NCBI RefSeq assembly: GCF_016907535.1
Contig: NZ_JAFBCF010000001.1
Span: forward strand, 2,852,001 to 2,916,000
Length of the DNA: 64,000 bases
Source: Microlunatus panaciterrae
GTDB lineage: Bacteria > Actinomycetota > Actinomycetes > Propionibacteriales > Propionibacteriaceae
Reading direction: 5' to 3'
The translations under genes and the position numbers were made by a program. The notes below the pieces were generated by a model. It made no database searches. It saw only the letters and a list, made by a program, of their open reading frames with translations, and had not been told where the DNA came from. Below, one piece after another: positions 53,403 through 62,048 of the stretch. Position 1 is the stretch's first letter, and each line of letters opens with the position of its first letter.

Positions 53403-54944
53403 ATGACCGCGCCGGACGGCGTCAGCAGCGCCGCGAGTATCCACGCCGCCCGCCAGGCCACCTTGCGGCCGGACGGGCGGGCGGCGGTCAAGCTGGCCGG
53501 ACAGCACAAGCTCTACGTCCGTGCCCGGATCGACCTCCTCTTCGACCCGGGCAGCTTCGTCGAGGACGGCCAGCTGGCCAACGCCCAGGCCGCCGGTCTG
53601 CCGGCCGACGGGGTCGTCACTGGACGGGGGCTTGTCGACGGGCGCCCCGCTCTGGTGGTGGCCAACGACCCCGGCGTGAAGGCCGGCTCGTGGGGGGCAC
53701 GGACGGTCGAGAAGATCATCAGGACTACCGAGGTTGCGCTGCGCGACGAGCTGCCGATCTTCTGGTTCATCGACTCAGCGGGGGCCCGGATCACCGACCA
53801 GGTGGACCTCTTCCCCGGCCGTCGCGGTGCGGGGCGGATCTTCCACAACCAGGTGGCGCTGTCGGGCAAGGTCCCGCAGATCTGCTGCCTGTTCGGACCC
53901 AGTGCCGCCGGCGGCGCCTACATCCCGGCCTTCTGTGACGTCGTGATCATGGTCGAGGCCAATGCCTCGATGTACCTCGGCTCACCGCGGATGGCGGAGA
54001 TGGTGATCGGGGAGAAGGTGAGCCTGGAGGAGATGGGCGGTGCCCGGATGCACGCAACGGTCTCCGGCTGTGGCGACCAGCTCGCCACCGACGACACCGA
54101 CGCGATCGAGCAGGCCAAGCAGTTCTTCAGCTATCTGCCGGGGAGCTGGCGTGTCCCGCCGCCGGTCTACGACGGCTCCGACCCGGAGTGCCCGTTCGAT
54201 GCGGAGCTGGTGCCGTCCTCGGAGTCACTCGGCTATGACATCACCACAGTGATCAACGCCATCGTCGATGCGGACTCGTTCTTTGAGATCAAGCCGCTGT
54301 TCGCCCCCGAGGTGGTGATCGGGTTCGGCCTGCTCGAGGGTCAGCCGATCGGGATCGTGGCCAACCAGCCGGCGGTCAAGGGCGGCGTTCTGTTCGTCGA
54401 CTCCGCAGACAAGGCGGCCCGGTTCATCTGGCTCTGTGACGCCTTCAACCTGCCGCTGCTCTATCTTGCTGACGTACCCGGGTTCATGATCGGCAGCGAG
54501 GTGGAGCGGCAGGGCATCATCCGGCACGGAGCGAAGATGATCACTGCCGTGGCCGAGGCGACCGTGCCGACCATCTCGCTGATCGTCCGCAAGGCCTACG
54601 GCGCCGGCCTCTATGCGATGGCTGGCCCCGGTTTCGGCCCGGACGCCTGTCTGGCCCTGCCGACAGCCAAAATCGCCGTGATGGGCCCCGAGGCGGCGAT
54701 CAACGCGGTCTATGCGAACAAGATCGCCGAGATCGCCGACGAGGATGAACGCAACGCCTTCGTCGCCCAGCTGCGGGCCGAGTACGAGACCGACATCGAC
54801 ATCCTGCGGCTGGCCAGCGACCTGATCATCGACGCGATCATCGAGCCCGGGGAGGTGCGGGCCGAGCTGATAGCCCGCTTCGCCGCCACCGCCACCAAAG
54901 ACCGGCACTTCTCCTCCCGCCGGCACGGCGTCCCCCCGGTCTAG
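53403..54944 (+). CDS. Acyl-CoA carboxylase carboxyltransferase (beta) subunit
   Basis: 513 aa crotonase-fold dimer: N-half FIDSAGARITDQVDLFPGRRGAGRIFHNQVALSG with the oxyanion FGPSAAGGAYIPAFCD; C-half GILANQPAVKGG-type sequence (GIVANQPAVKGGVLFVDSADKAARF) and YLADVPGFMIGSEVE, RKAYGAGLYAM. It transfers CO2 from biotin to an acyl-CoA (propionyl-, methylcrotonyl- or acetyl-CoA). Context with LiuR-like regulator and ACAD favours a methylcrotonyl-type substrate; sequence alone does not decide. The alpha subunit could be the fusion at 46.5 kb. AGGAGG lies 3-8 nt before the ATG. Confidence 0.92.
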   Translation: MTAPDGVSSAASIHAARQATLRPDGRAAVKLAGQHKLYVRARIDLLFDPGSFVEDGQLANAQAAGLPADGVVTGRGLVDGRPALVVANDPGVKAGSWGARTVEKIIRTTEVALRDELPIFWFIDSAGARITDQVDLFPGRRGAGRIFHNQVALSGKVPQICCLFGPSAAGGAYIPAFCDVVIMVEANASMYLGSPRMAEMVIGEKVSLEEMGGARMHATVSGCGDQLATDDTDAIEQAKQFFSYLPGSWRVPPPVYDGSDPECPFDAELVPSSESLGYDITTVINAIVDADSFFEIKPLFAPEVVIGFGLLEGQPIGIVANQPAVKGGVLFVDSADKAARFIWLCDAFNLPLLYLADVPGFMIGSEVERQGIIRHGAKMITAVAEATVPTISLIVRKAYGAGLYAMAGPGFGPDACLALPTAKIAVMGPEAAINAVYANKIAEIADEDERNAFVAQLRAEYETDIDILRLASDLIIDAIIEPGEVRAELIARFAATATKDRHFSSRRHGVPPV

Positions 54945-54986
54945 GGGCGTTGCGGCGGGGCGCGTCGGTCGGCCGGTGCGTGTCGG

Positions 54987-55060
54987 TTTCCCAAGTCGAC
55001 TTGGGAAACTGTTACGGAGCCAGGGAAATCTGCCTAGCCGAGTGACAGTTTTCCTGGCTC
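54987..55060. repeat. Copy 2 of the dispersed palindromic element
   Basis: Starts with a perfect 22-bp palindrome (54987-55008, centre GTCGAC), then the body 55003-55054, whose right arm matches copy 1 at 23 of 26 positions and left arm at 22 of 26. Ends CCTGGC like copy 1. It lies between the carboxylase gene and the convergent ABM gene. Confidence 0.82.
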
Positions 55061-55092
55061 TGTGGGAGGGCACGGTACGCGGACCGTGGAGC

Positions 55093-55377
55093 TCAACCGA
55101 CGTTGTCGAAGTGCTCCACCAGAGGCGGGTGAGCGAAGTAGGGGCCGATGGCGCCGCGCCAGGTGACGAAGCGGTCGGTGGCCCGGAAGTTCTGCTCATG
55201 GATCTCGACCGAGTCCCACTCCACCAGCAACACGAACCGGTTCGGCGACTCGATGCCGTGGGTCATCCGGACCGACCGGCAGCCGGGGGTGGAGATGATC
55301 ACCTCGCGGACACCGACATAGGCCTCGGTGAACCCGTCCGGGTCGGTGACATCGATCAGCGCGACTTCGAGAACCAT
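55093..55377 (-). CDS. Antibiotic-biosynthesis-monooxygenase (ABM)-fold protein
   Basis: 94 aa dimeric alpha+beta barrel: EVALIDVTDPDGFTEAYVGVREVIISTPG, then RFVLLVEWDSVEIHEQNFRATDRF. Members are heme-degrading or small monooxygenases, or quinol-oxidising; the activity here is unknown. ATG start with TAGGCT 7 nt upstream. Confidence 0.83.
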   Translation of the reverse strand: MVLEVALIDVTDPDGFTEAYVGVREVIISTPGCRSVRMTHGIESPNRFVLLVEWDSVEIHEQNFRATDRFVTWRGAIGPYFAHPPLVEHFDNVG

Positions 55378-55384
55378 GACCGGC

Positions 55385-55390
55385 AGCCTA
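55385..55390 (-). promoter_or_regulatory. -10 element TAGGCT, leaderless ABM gene
   Basis: TAGGCT, 7 nt, ATG (minus strand). Confidence 0.55.
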
Positions 55391-55433
55391 GCGATGCGCT
55401 GTCACGTCCTGACGTCGCGCCCCCCGCATTCGG

Positions 55434-55439
55434 TAGATT
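55434..55439 (+). promoter_or_regulatory. -10 element TAGATT, leaderless Nudix gene
   Basis: TAGATT, 6 nt, GTG 55446. Confidence 0.58.
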
Positions 55440-55445
55440 CGCTGC

Positions 55446-55865
55446 GTGGGCCGCCTGATCATCGACTGTGTCGGAGGGATCGTCCTCGACGAACGTGGCC
55501 GTCTGCTGCTGGTGAGACGGGGCAACCAGCCGTCCCGCGGTCTGTGGTCCATTCCGGGTGGGCGCCGCGAGCCGGGGGAGACCGAGGCGGAGGCGACGGC
55601 CCGTGAACTGCTGGAGGAGACCGGACTGCGGGTCGTGGTCGGCGACCTGGTCGGTACGGTCGAGCGCGACGCCGGCGGCGGGGCCGTCTACCGGATCCGG
55701 GACTACCGCTGCCTGCCCGCCGCCGGGACCGACCCGGCCGCCGTCGTGGCCGGCGACGACGCGGCCGACGTGGGCTGGTTCGGCGCCCAGGAGATGCGGG
55801 TGCTGGCGTGCGCCCCGGGTCTGGTCGAGGTGCTGGAGAGCTGGGGCGTGCTCGGCGGCGGCTGA
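55446..55865 (+). CDS. Nudix hydrolase
   Basis: 139 aa. The Nudix box is complete: [23 protein letters not shown], split around the REx2EE core that binds Mg2+. It hydrolyses a nucleoside diphosphate linked to X, often a damaged or excess nucleotide. The substrate is not deducible. GTG start is set by the -10 TAGATT 6 nt upstream. Confidence 0.92.
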   Translation: MGRLIIDCVGGIVLDERGRLLLVRRGNQPSRGLWSIPGGRREPGETEAEATARELLEETGLRVVVGDLVGTVERDAGGGAVYRIRDYRCLPAAGTDPAAVVAGDDAADVGWFGAQEMRVLACAPGLVEVLESWGVLGGG

Positions 55866-55981
55866 CGGCCTGCCGCCGGGAGGAACCGACCAGTCATCGA
55901 CAGCGGTGACCGGCTCGGCCGCTCAGCTCCTGCTGTGCCGGTGCAACGAGTGGTCGAAACCTTGCAGGTACGCGCTGCGGG

Positions 55982-57523
55982 TCACCAGTCCGACTTGCGG
56001 TAGTCCTTCAGGAAGCAGCCGTACAGGTCGGTGCCCGCCTCGCCGGCGACGATCGGGTGGTACACCCTGGCCGCCCCGTCGACCAGGTCGAGCGGCGCAT
56101 GGAAGCCCTCCTCGGCCAGCCGCACCTTGGTGTAGTGCGGCCGCTCGTCGGTGATCCAACCGGTGTCGACCGCGGTCATCAGTATTCCGTCGGTGAACAT
56201 CTCCGCTGCGCTCGTCCGGGTCAGCATGTTCAGCGCGGCCTTGGCCATGTTGGTGTGCGGATGCCCGGGTCCCTTGTAGCCGCGGCTGAACACCCCCTCC
56301 ATCGCCGACACGTTCACCACATAGCTGCGTCGTGCCGAGGTGGCGGCCAGCGCCGAGCGCAGCCGGCTGATCAGCAGGAACGGTGCCGTCATGTTGCACA
56401 GCTGGACCTCCAGCAGCTCCAGCGGGTCCACCTGGTCGACCAGCTGGGTCCAGCTGTTGATGGTGTGCAGGTCCGGCACCAGGCCGCCGGCATCGATCGC
56501 GGCCAGGTTGCCGTTGATCTTGTCCAGTGACGCCGACCCGGCGAGCATCGCAAGCCGGGAGATCTCCTCGCCGCTGGCGTTCTCCGGCAGGTGCGCCACC
56601 GGGTGGTTGGAGAGTGAGCCGGCCAGTGCCGCCGGGTGGGCGTCGGAGACGTGGTCGAAGGTGATCATCTCCGGCAGCGGGCCGTCCGGCAGCGGCTCCG
56701 ACTCGGCGGCGACCAGCGGGGCATAGGCGCCGGTCGAGCGTCGTACGGTCTGGGCGGCGTTATTGATCAAGATGTCCAGCGGCCCGGCCGCCGCCACCCG
56801 ATCGGCCAGCGCGACCACCTGGGCCGGGTCGCGCAGGTCGATCCCGACAATGGTGAGCCGGTGCAGCCAGTCCCCGCTGTCGGCCAACCCGCTGAACCGG
56901 CGGGCGGCGTCGGCCGGGAACCTGGTGGTGATCGTCGTCTGCGCACCGTCGCGCAGCAGCCGCAGCGCGATGTACATGCCGATCTTGGCCCGGCCGCCGG
57001 TGAGCAGCGCCCGACGACCGGTCAGGTCGGTCCGGGCGTCGCGGTGGGCGTGGTTGACCGCGGCGCAGTCCGGGCACAGCTGGTGGTAGAACGCGTCCAC
57101 CTGGGTGTGCAGCTGCTTGCAGATGTAGCAGGGCCGCGGCCTGATGTAGGAACCCGCGACGGCGCCGGCGGCCTGGGACACCAGCTGGATGCCCGCCGTC
57201 TCGTCGTCGATCCGCTGCGGCGACCCGGTGGCGGTGGCGGCCTCCACCGACCTGTCCGCCTCCTGGATCACCTCGCGCCGCTCCCGCCGGCGTTCCTTGC
57301 GTACGGCCTTGAAGATGCCTGCCGTGGCTCGCCGGACGGCGACCGAGTCCGGGTGCTCGGGAGGGAGCCCGGCCACCTGCTCAAGCACCCGCAGGGCGCG
57401 GGCCAGCTCCTCGGCATCCACCCCGGGCGGATGCTCGGCCGGCCGGCTGGCGGCCAGTAGCGCCTCGGCTCGGGCGGCGCGGCGCTGCTGCTCGTTCACC
57501 GACTGGTCGTCGACGGACGCCAC
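55982..57523 (-). CDS. SDR-fold protein with N-terminal zinc knuckle and no canonical Tyr
   Basis: 513 aa. Residues 1-125 are charged and helical; a Cys4 knuckle follows (C132YIC135, C150PDC153), then a Rossmann domain with TGGRAKIG (175-182), VGIDLRDPAQ and DILINNAAQ. Where SDRs have YxxxK this protein reads TNMAK (in GHPHTNMAKAAL), so the catalytic Tyr position is Thr, although a Tyr lies 8 residues earlier. It ends CFLKDYRKSDW. Its ATG overlaps the dprE2 stop region (same base, 57523), so it is the last gene of the arabinose-donor operon. Function unknown. Confidence 0.78.
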   Translation of the reverse strand: MASVDDQSVNEQQRRAARAEALLAASRPAEHPPGVDAEELARALRVLEQVAGLPPEHPDSVAVRRATAGIFKAVRKERRRERREVIQEADRSVEAATATGSPQRIDDETAGIQLVSQAAGAVAGSYIRPRPCYICKQLHTQVDAFYHQLCPDCAAVNHAHRDARTDLTGRRALLTGGRAKIGMYIALRLLRDGAQTTITTRFPADAARRFSGLADSGDWLHRLTIVGIDLRDPAQVVALADRVAAAGPLDILINNAAQTVRRSTGAYAPLVAAESEPLPDGPLPEMITFDHVSDAHPAALAGSLSNHPVAHLPENASGEEISRLAMLAGSASLDKINGNLAAIDAGGLVPDLHTINSWTQLVDQVDPLELLEVQLCNMTAPFLLISRLRSALAATSARRSYVVNVSAMEGVFSRGYKGPGHPHTNMAKAALNMLTRTSAAEMFTDGILMTAVDTGWITDERPHYTKVRLAEEGFHAPLDLVDGAARVYHPIVAGEAGTDLYGCFLKDYRKSDW

Positions 57524-58278
57524 TAGATCGGGAGCCGGCGGAACAGCGGCCGCGGGACGTGCCGCAGGCCCGACATCACGGCGCGCATCGGTGCCGGGAC
57601 CCAGATCAGCTCGCGCTTCTCCTTGACCGCGGCGACCGTCGCCTCGGCGACCTCCTCAGGGGTGACCGCCATCGGAGCCGGCTCCAGGCCCTCGGTCATC
57701 TTGGACTTCACGAAACCGGGTCGGACCACCAGCACCCGCACCCCGCTGTCGCGCAGTGCCTCGCCCAGCCCGAGGTAGAAGCCGTCCAGGCCCGCCTTGG
57801 TGGACCCGTAGACGAAGTTGGAGCGCCGCACCCGCTCACCGGCCACGCTGGACAGGGCGACGATGGTGCCGTGCCCCTGGTGCTTCAACTTGTTGGCCAG
57901 CAGGACCCCCACGTGCACCGGGGCGACGTAGTTGACCTCGGCGAGCCGGAGTGCCTCGGCCGGGTCGGTCCACGCCTGCTCGGCGTCACCGAGCAGGCCG
58001 AACGCCACCACTGCCACGTCGATGTCACCGCCGGCGAACGCCTGCTCCATCGCGGCGGCGTGGCTGTCGGTGTCACGGGCCTCGAAGTCGATCTCGGTCA
58101 CCGTGCAGCCGGCAGCGGTGAGCTCGGCCGCAGCGGCGCTCCGGCGCTCGGACGGCCGGGCCGCCAGCACGACCCGGACCGGTCGCACCGCGGCATAGCG
58201 GCGGGCGATCGCCAGGGCGATGTCGGAGGTGCCGCCGAGCAGCAGCAGCGCCTGCGGCGCGCCGAGGGCGTCGATCAT
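57523..58278 (-). CDS. dprE2: Decaprenylphosphoryl-2-keto-ribose reductase (DprE2-like)
   Basis: 251 aa SDR. LLLLGGTSDIALAIARRYA is the cofactor loop of DprE2, with SSVAGERVRRSNFVYGSTKAGLDGFYLGL giving Ser-Tyr-Lys. It reduces the keto intermediate made by DprE1 to decaprenylphosphoryl-arabinose (DPA), using NADH/NADPH. The C-terminal RRLPI is typical. 36 bp after dprE1. Confidence 0.93.
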   Translation of the reverse strand: MIDALGAPQALLLLGGTSDIALAIARRYAAVRPVRVVLAARPSERRSAAAAELTAAGCTVTEIDFEARDTDSHAAAMEQAFAGGDIDVAVVAFGLLGDAEQAWTDPAEALRLAEVNYVAPVHVGVLLANKLKHQGHGTIVALSSVAGERVRRSNFVYGSTKAGLDGFYLGLGEALRDSGVRVLVVRPGFVKSKMTEGLEPAPMAVTPEEVAEATVAAVKEKRELIWVPAPMRAVMSGLRHVPRPLFRRLPI

Positions 58279-58314
58279 GTGGTTCTCCCTAGTCGAGAAG
58301 TCGGTGGTTCGGGG

Positions 58315-59769
58315 TCAGAGCTCGAGGCGGCGCGCCAGGTCGGAGGTGAACAGCCCGTGCGGGTCGAGCTCACGCCGGACGGCGAGGAAGTCGTCCAGCC
58401 GTGGGTACATCTGCCGGAAGGTCGTCGCACTGAGCCGGGAGTCCTTGGCCAGGTACACCCGGCCACCGGCGGAGACCACCTGCTCGTCCAGCGCGTTGCA
58501 GAGCCGGTCCAGCCCGGCAGCGATGGGCAGGTCCACGGTCAGTGTCCAACCCGGGGTCGGGAACGACAACGGCGCCGGGTTGCCCGGTCCGAACCGTTTG
58601 AGCACGTTCAGACAGGACACGTGCCCGGACTGGACGATCAGCTCGAAGCAGCGCCGGAAGACGTCGGCGGCCTCGAACGGCACCACGAACTGGTACTGCA
58701 GGAAGCCGTTCGGCCCGTAGACCCGATTCCACTCGGCGACGATGTCGAGCGGGTGGAAGAACTGGGTGATGTTCTGGATCTCGCCGACGCGGTGTTTGGG
58801 CGCCTTGTGGTACCAGGCGGCGCTGAACGCCCGCGCGGTGAGGCTGTTGACCATCCGGTTGGGGAAGACCTCCGGGATCGTCCCGAACGACGGCGCGACG
58901 AACTTCAGCGGATCGCGGCGCAGCTTGGCCGGCAGCTCGTCCAGGGTCGCCTTGTTGCCACGGGTCAGCACCGCCCGGCCCAGGTGCTCGCCCCTGGTGA
59001 CGGCATCGAACCAGGCCACCGAGTATGTGTAGCCCTGGTCGCCCTCGCTCATCCGCTCCATCAGCTCGTCGAGGTTGCTGGTGCGGTCGGTGTCGACGGT
59101 GAAGTAGGCGGTCTCGGTCCGTTGCAGGGCGATGGTCGCACCGAGCACCGCTCCGGTCAGGCCCATCCCGCCGATGGTGGCCCAGAACTGCTCGGCGGTG
59201 GCGCCCTCGGGGGAGAGGGTGCGGACCTCGCCGTCAGCCGTGAGCAGGTCGAGGGAGCGTACGTGGTTGCCGAAGCTGCCCTGAGTGTGGTGGTTCTTGC
59301 CGTGCACGTCGGCGGCGATGGCGCCCCCGATGGTGACCTGACGCGTTCCGGGCAGCACCGGAACCCACAGCCGGAGCGGCAGCAGCACCCGCATCAGCGC
59401 ATCCAGGCTCACTCCGGCCTGCACCCGCGCGGTCGGCGGTTCGGCATCGGCGTCGATGGCCAGGATGCGGTTCAGCCGGGTCAGGTCGAGGGCGGTCCCG
59501 CCGGCGTTCTGCGCGGCGTCGCCGTAGGACCGGCCGAGCCCGCGGACGACCACGCCGCGGTCATGGCGGGACTCGGCGGAGCGGAGCGCCGACACGGCGT
59601 CGGCGACAGAGTCGATGGAGGCCAGATGGGCACGGCTGCCAGCGGCCCGGCCCCAGCCGTGCAGCTCGGTCATCGGCGTACTGGAGAAGGGTGAGCCGCT
59701 CACCGCCGCCTGCTCCTCGACCAGCGGTGACGGACGGATCAATGCACCAGGCTCCTGGACATCGCTCAT
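58315..59769 (-). CDS. dprE1: Decaprenylphosphoryl-ribose 2'-oxidase (DprE1-like)
   Basis: 484 aa VAO-family flavoenzyme. FAD site GLGRSYGDAAQNAGG and VTIGGAIAADVHGKNHH (His156); substrate-side KDSR with Lys442. The residue matching Cys387 of the M. tuberculosis enzyme, the target of benzothiazinone-type covalent inhibitors, is Thr411 (PGWTLTVDLP). It oxidises the ribose 2'-OH in the DPA pathway at the periplasmic face. ATG overlaps the ubiA stop (ATGA, 59766-59769). Confidence 0.95.
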   Translation of the reverse strand: MSDVQEPGALIRPSPLVEEQAAVSGSPFSSTPMTELHGWGRAAGSRAHLASIDSVADAVSALRSAESRHDRGVVVRGLGRSYGDAAQNAGGTALDLTRLNRILAIDADAEPPTARVQAGVSLDALMRVLLPLRLWVPVLPGTRQVTIGGAIAADVHGKNHHTQGSFGNHVRSLDLLTADGEVRTLSPEGATAEQFWATIGGMGLTGAVLGATIALQRTETAYFTVDTDRTSNLDELMERMSEGDQGYTYSVAWFDAVTRGEHLGRAVLTRGNKATLDELPAKLRRDPLKFVAPSFGTIPEVFPNRMVNSLTARAFSAAWYHKAPKHRVGEIQNITQFFHPLDIVAEWNRVYGPNGFLQYQFVVPFEAADVFRRCFELIVQSGHVSCLNVLKRFGPGNPAPLSFPTPGWTLTVDLPIAAGLDRLCNALDEQVVSAGGRVYLAKDSRLSATTFRQMYPRLDDFLAVRRELDPHGLFTSDLARRLEL

Positions 59770-60683
59770 GCGAACACCGCCACTGAGATGAGTACCAACC
59801 AGATTGCTCCGAAGGCCTGCAGGACACGGTCGTGCAGCACGATGTCCTCTGGCTCGCCGGCCTGACCAGCATCCACCTCCAACGCGTACTGCAGCAACCC
59901 GAGCGTGAACGGCGCGATGGAGATCGCTGTCCAGGGCACCCCCCATGGCCCGTGGCCGCGGTTCTCGAAGGCCCACAGGCTGTAGGCCATCACCACCGTC
60001 GAGGCAGCCAGGATCCAGGCGAACCGGAGGTAGGACTGGGTGTAACGCTCCAACGAGCGACGGGTGCCAGCCTCGGCCCCGAGCGCCTTGAGCTCGGAGT
60101 AGCGCTTGCCCGACACCATGAACAGTGAGCCGAACGAGGCGACCAGCAGGAACCACTGGCTCAGCGGGATCCCGGTCGCCACGCCGCCGGCCACCGCCCG
60201 CAGCAGGAACCCGCTGGCCACCATGGCCAGGTCGATCACGGGCAGATGCTTGAGGGTGAGGGAGTAGATCAGCTGCAGCGACAGGTACACCACCAGCGTC
60301 ACGCCGAGCTCGACCGAGGTGAGGAAACCGATGCCGAAGCCGAGCACGCCGGTGATCGCCGCCAGCACCAGCGCCGCGGTCGGGCTCAGCTCGCCGGCGG
60401 GGACCGGTCGGAACCGCTTCCGCGGGTGCAGGCGGTCCTCCTCGATGTCGCGGACGTCGTTGACCAGGTAGACGGTGGCGCTCACCAGGCAGAACGCGAC
60501 GAAGGCGAGCGCGGCATGCCACAGCACGTCGGGGTGGAACAGCTTGCCCGCAGCCACCGGTGCCGCCAGCACCAGCACGTTCTTGACCCACTGTCTCGGT
60601 CGCATACCCCGGACGGCAGCCGGCACCTTGGACCTGGGTCCCGGCGCGGGCAGCCGTTGATCGGTGTTCTGGTCTGCAGTCAT
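59766..60683 (-). CDS. ubiA: Decaprenyl-phosphate phosphoribosyltransferase (UbiA family)
   Basis: 305 aa, about eight or nine TMs. MRPRQWVKNVLVLAAPV and the Asp-rich Mg2+ site NDVRDIEEDRLHPRKRFRP define the DPPR-synthase branch of UbiA; the second Asp motif is in LPVIDLAMVASGFLLRA. It moves phosphoribose from PRPP to decaprenyl-phosphate, the committed step of DPA synthesis. First of the ubiA-dprE1-dprE2-SDR operon. Confidence 0.92.
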   Translation of the reverse strand: MTADQNTDQRLPAPGPRSKVPAAVRGMRPRQWVKNVLVLAAPVAAGKLFHPDVLWHAALAFVAFCLVSATVYLVNDVRDIEEDRLHPRKRFRPVPAGELSPTAALVLAAITGVLGFGIGFLTSVELGVTLVVYLSLQLIYSLTLKHLPVIDLAMVASGFLLRAVAGGVATGIPLSQWFLLVASFGSLFMVSGKRYSELKALGAEAGTRRSLERYTQSYLRFAWILAASTVVMAYSLWAFENRGHGPWGVPWTAISIAPFTLGLLQYALEVDAGQAGEPEDIVLHDRVLQAFGAIWLVLISVAVFA

Positions 60684-60803
60684 GTCGCCTCGAGGTTATC
60701 GGGCTCGGGCACCGGATCGGAAAACCGGAGCCGGTCGCTCGCGGGACAGCTCGAGCCGGAGGTCGACTCGAATGATGGCCCGGTACGGCAGACTGGGGCT
60801 GTG

Positions 60804-62033
60804 ATGTTGCAGCGGAGCCGCGCCCTGCTGGGTCGGTACCGGCTGCTCGGCCCGGCCTTCGTCGCCGCGGTCGCCTACGTCGACCCGGGCAACGTGGCCA
60901 CCAACACCTCCGCCGGTGCCCGCTACGGCTACCTGCTGCTGTGGGTGCTGGTGGGGGCGACGCTGATGGCCGGCCTGGTGCAGTACCTGTCGGCCAAGGT
61001 CGGACTGCTGACCGGTGAGTCGCTCCCGTCGCTGGTGGCCGGCCGGCACGGACGCATCGTCCGGCTGGCCTACTGGTTGCAGGCCGAGCTCGTCGCCGTC
61101 GCGACCGACCTGGCGGAGATCGTCGGTGGTGCCATCGCTCTGCGGCTGTTGTTCGACCTGCCCCTGGTGGTCGGCGCGTTGATTACGACCACCGTCTCGA
61201 CGGCGATGCTCCTGGTGCAGGACCGCCGGGGTCAACGCACCTTCGAACGGGTGATCGCCAGTCTCCTGGCCGTCATCACGATCGGTTTCCTCGCCGGGCT
61301 GGTCATCGCCCCGCCCAGGGTCGGCGGCGTGCTGTCAGGCCTGCTACCCCGGTTGCAGGGCGCGGACAGCGTGTTGCTTGCGGTGGGGATGCTCGGCGCT
61401 ACGGTGATGCCGCACGCCATCTATCTGCACTCGGCGCTGGTCCGCGACCGGCACGGTCGGGTGGACGCCCGGGAGGCCGACTCGCTGCTGCGTGCCGTCC
61501 GTCTCGATGTCGTGCTGGCGATGATGCTGGCCGGCAGCGTGAACATCGGGATGCTGCTGATTGCGGCCAGTGCACTGTTCGGCCAGCCGGGTGTGGACAC
61601 CCTCGAGGGCGCGCAGTCCGCCCTCGGGCAGACGCTGGGACCGGTCATCGCGCTGCTGTTCGCGCTGGCCCTGCTGGCGTCCGGCCTGGCCTCCACCTCG
61701 GTCGGCGGCTATGCCGGGGCGGTGATCATGGCCGGGTTGCTCCACAGCCGGGTGCCGCTGCTGTGGCGTCGGGTGCTGACCGCAGTGCCGGCTCTGCTGC
61801 TGCTGGCCGGCGGGATGGACGCGACCCGGCTGTTGATCCTGTCCCAGGTGATCTTGTCCTTCGGCATCCCCTTCGCGCTGGTGCCGCTGGTGTCCATCGC
61901 CCGCGACCGTCAGCTGATGGCGCTGGCACCGACCCATCCGGTCACCCTGGTCATCGCCTGGGTGGTGGTCGGCGTGGTGGTGTTCCTGAACGCGGCGCTG
62001 CTGTTCCTGACTGTCGCCCCGCTGGTCACCTGA
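60804..62033 (+). CDS. mntH: Nramp-family divalent metal transporter (MntH-like)
   Basis: 409 aa, 11 TMs. TM1 has the metal site VDPGNVATN (Asp and Asn ligands) and TM6 GATVMPHAIYLHS (Met ligand), both intact, so a proton-coupled Mn2+/Fe2+ importer is expected. ATG 60804 (GTG one codon earlier is possible). No metalloregulator or terminator is visible nearby. Confidence 0.92.
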   Translation: MLQRSRALLGRYRLLGPAFVAAVAYVDPGNVATNTSAGARYGYLLLWVLVGATLMAGLVQYLSAKVGLLTGESLPSLVAGRHGRIVRLAYWLQAELVAVATDLAEIVGGAIALRLLFDLPLVVGALITTTVSTAMLLVQDRRGQRTFERVIASLLAVITIGFLAGLVIAPPRVGGVLSGLLPRLQGADSVLLAVGMLGATVMPHAIYLHSALVRDRHGRVDAREADSLLRAVRLDVVLAMMLAGSVNIGMLLIAASALFGQPGVDTLEGAQSALGQTLGPVIALLFALALLASGLASTSVGGYAGAVIMAGLLHSRVPLLWRRVLTAVPALLLLAGGMDATRLLILSQVILSFGIPFALVPLVSIARDRQLMALAPTHPVTLVIAWVVVGVVVFLNAALLFLTVAPLVT

Positions 62034-62048
62034 ACTCGAAAGTGCGGC

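Noticed and set aside
59770-60591. An extension of DprE1 upstream into the ubiA gene
   Set aside because: It is ubiA in another frame; the ATGA overlap at 59766-59769 gives the natural DprE1 start.
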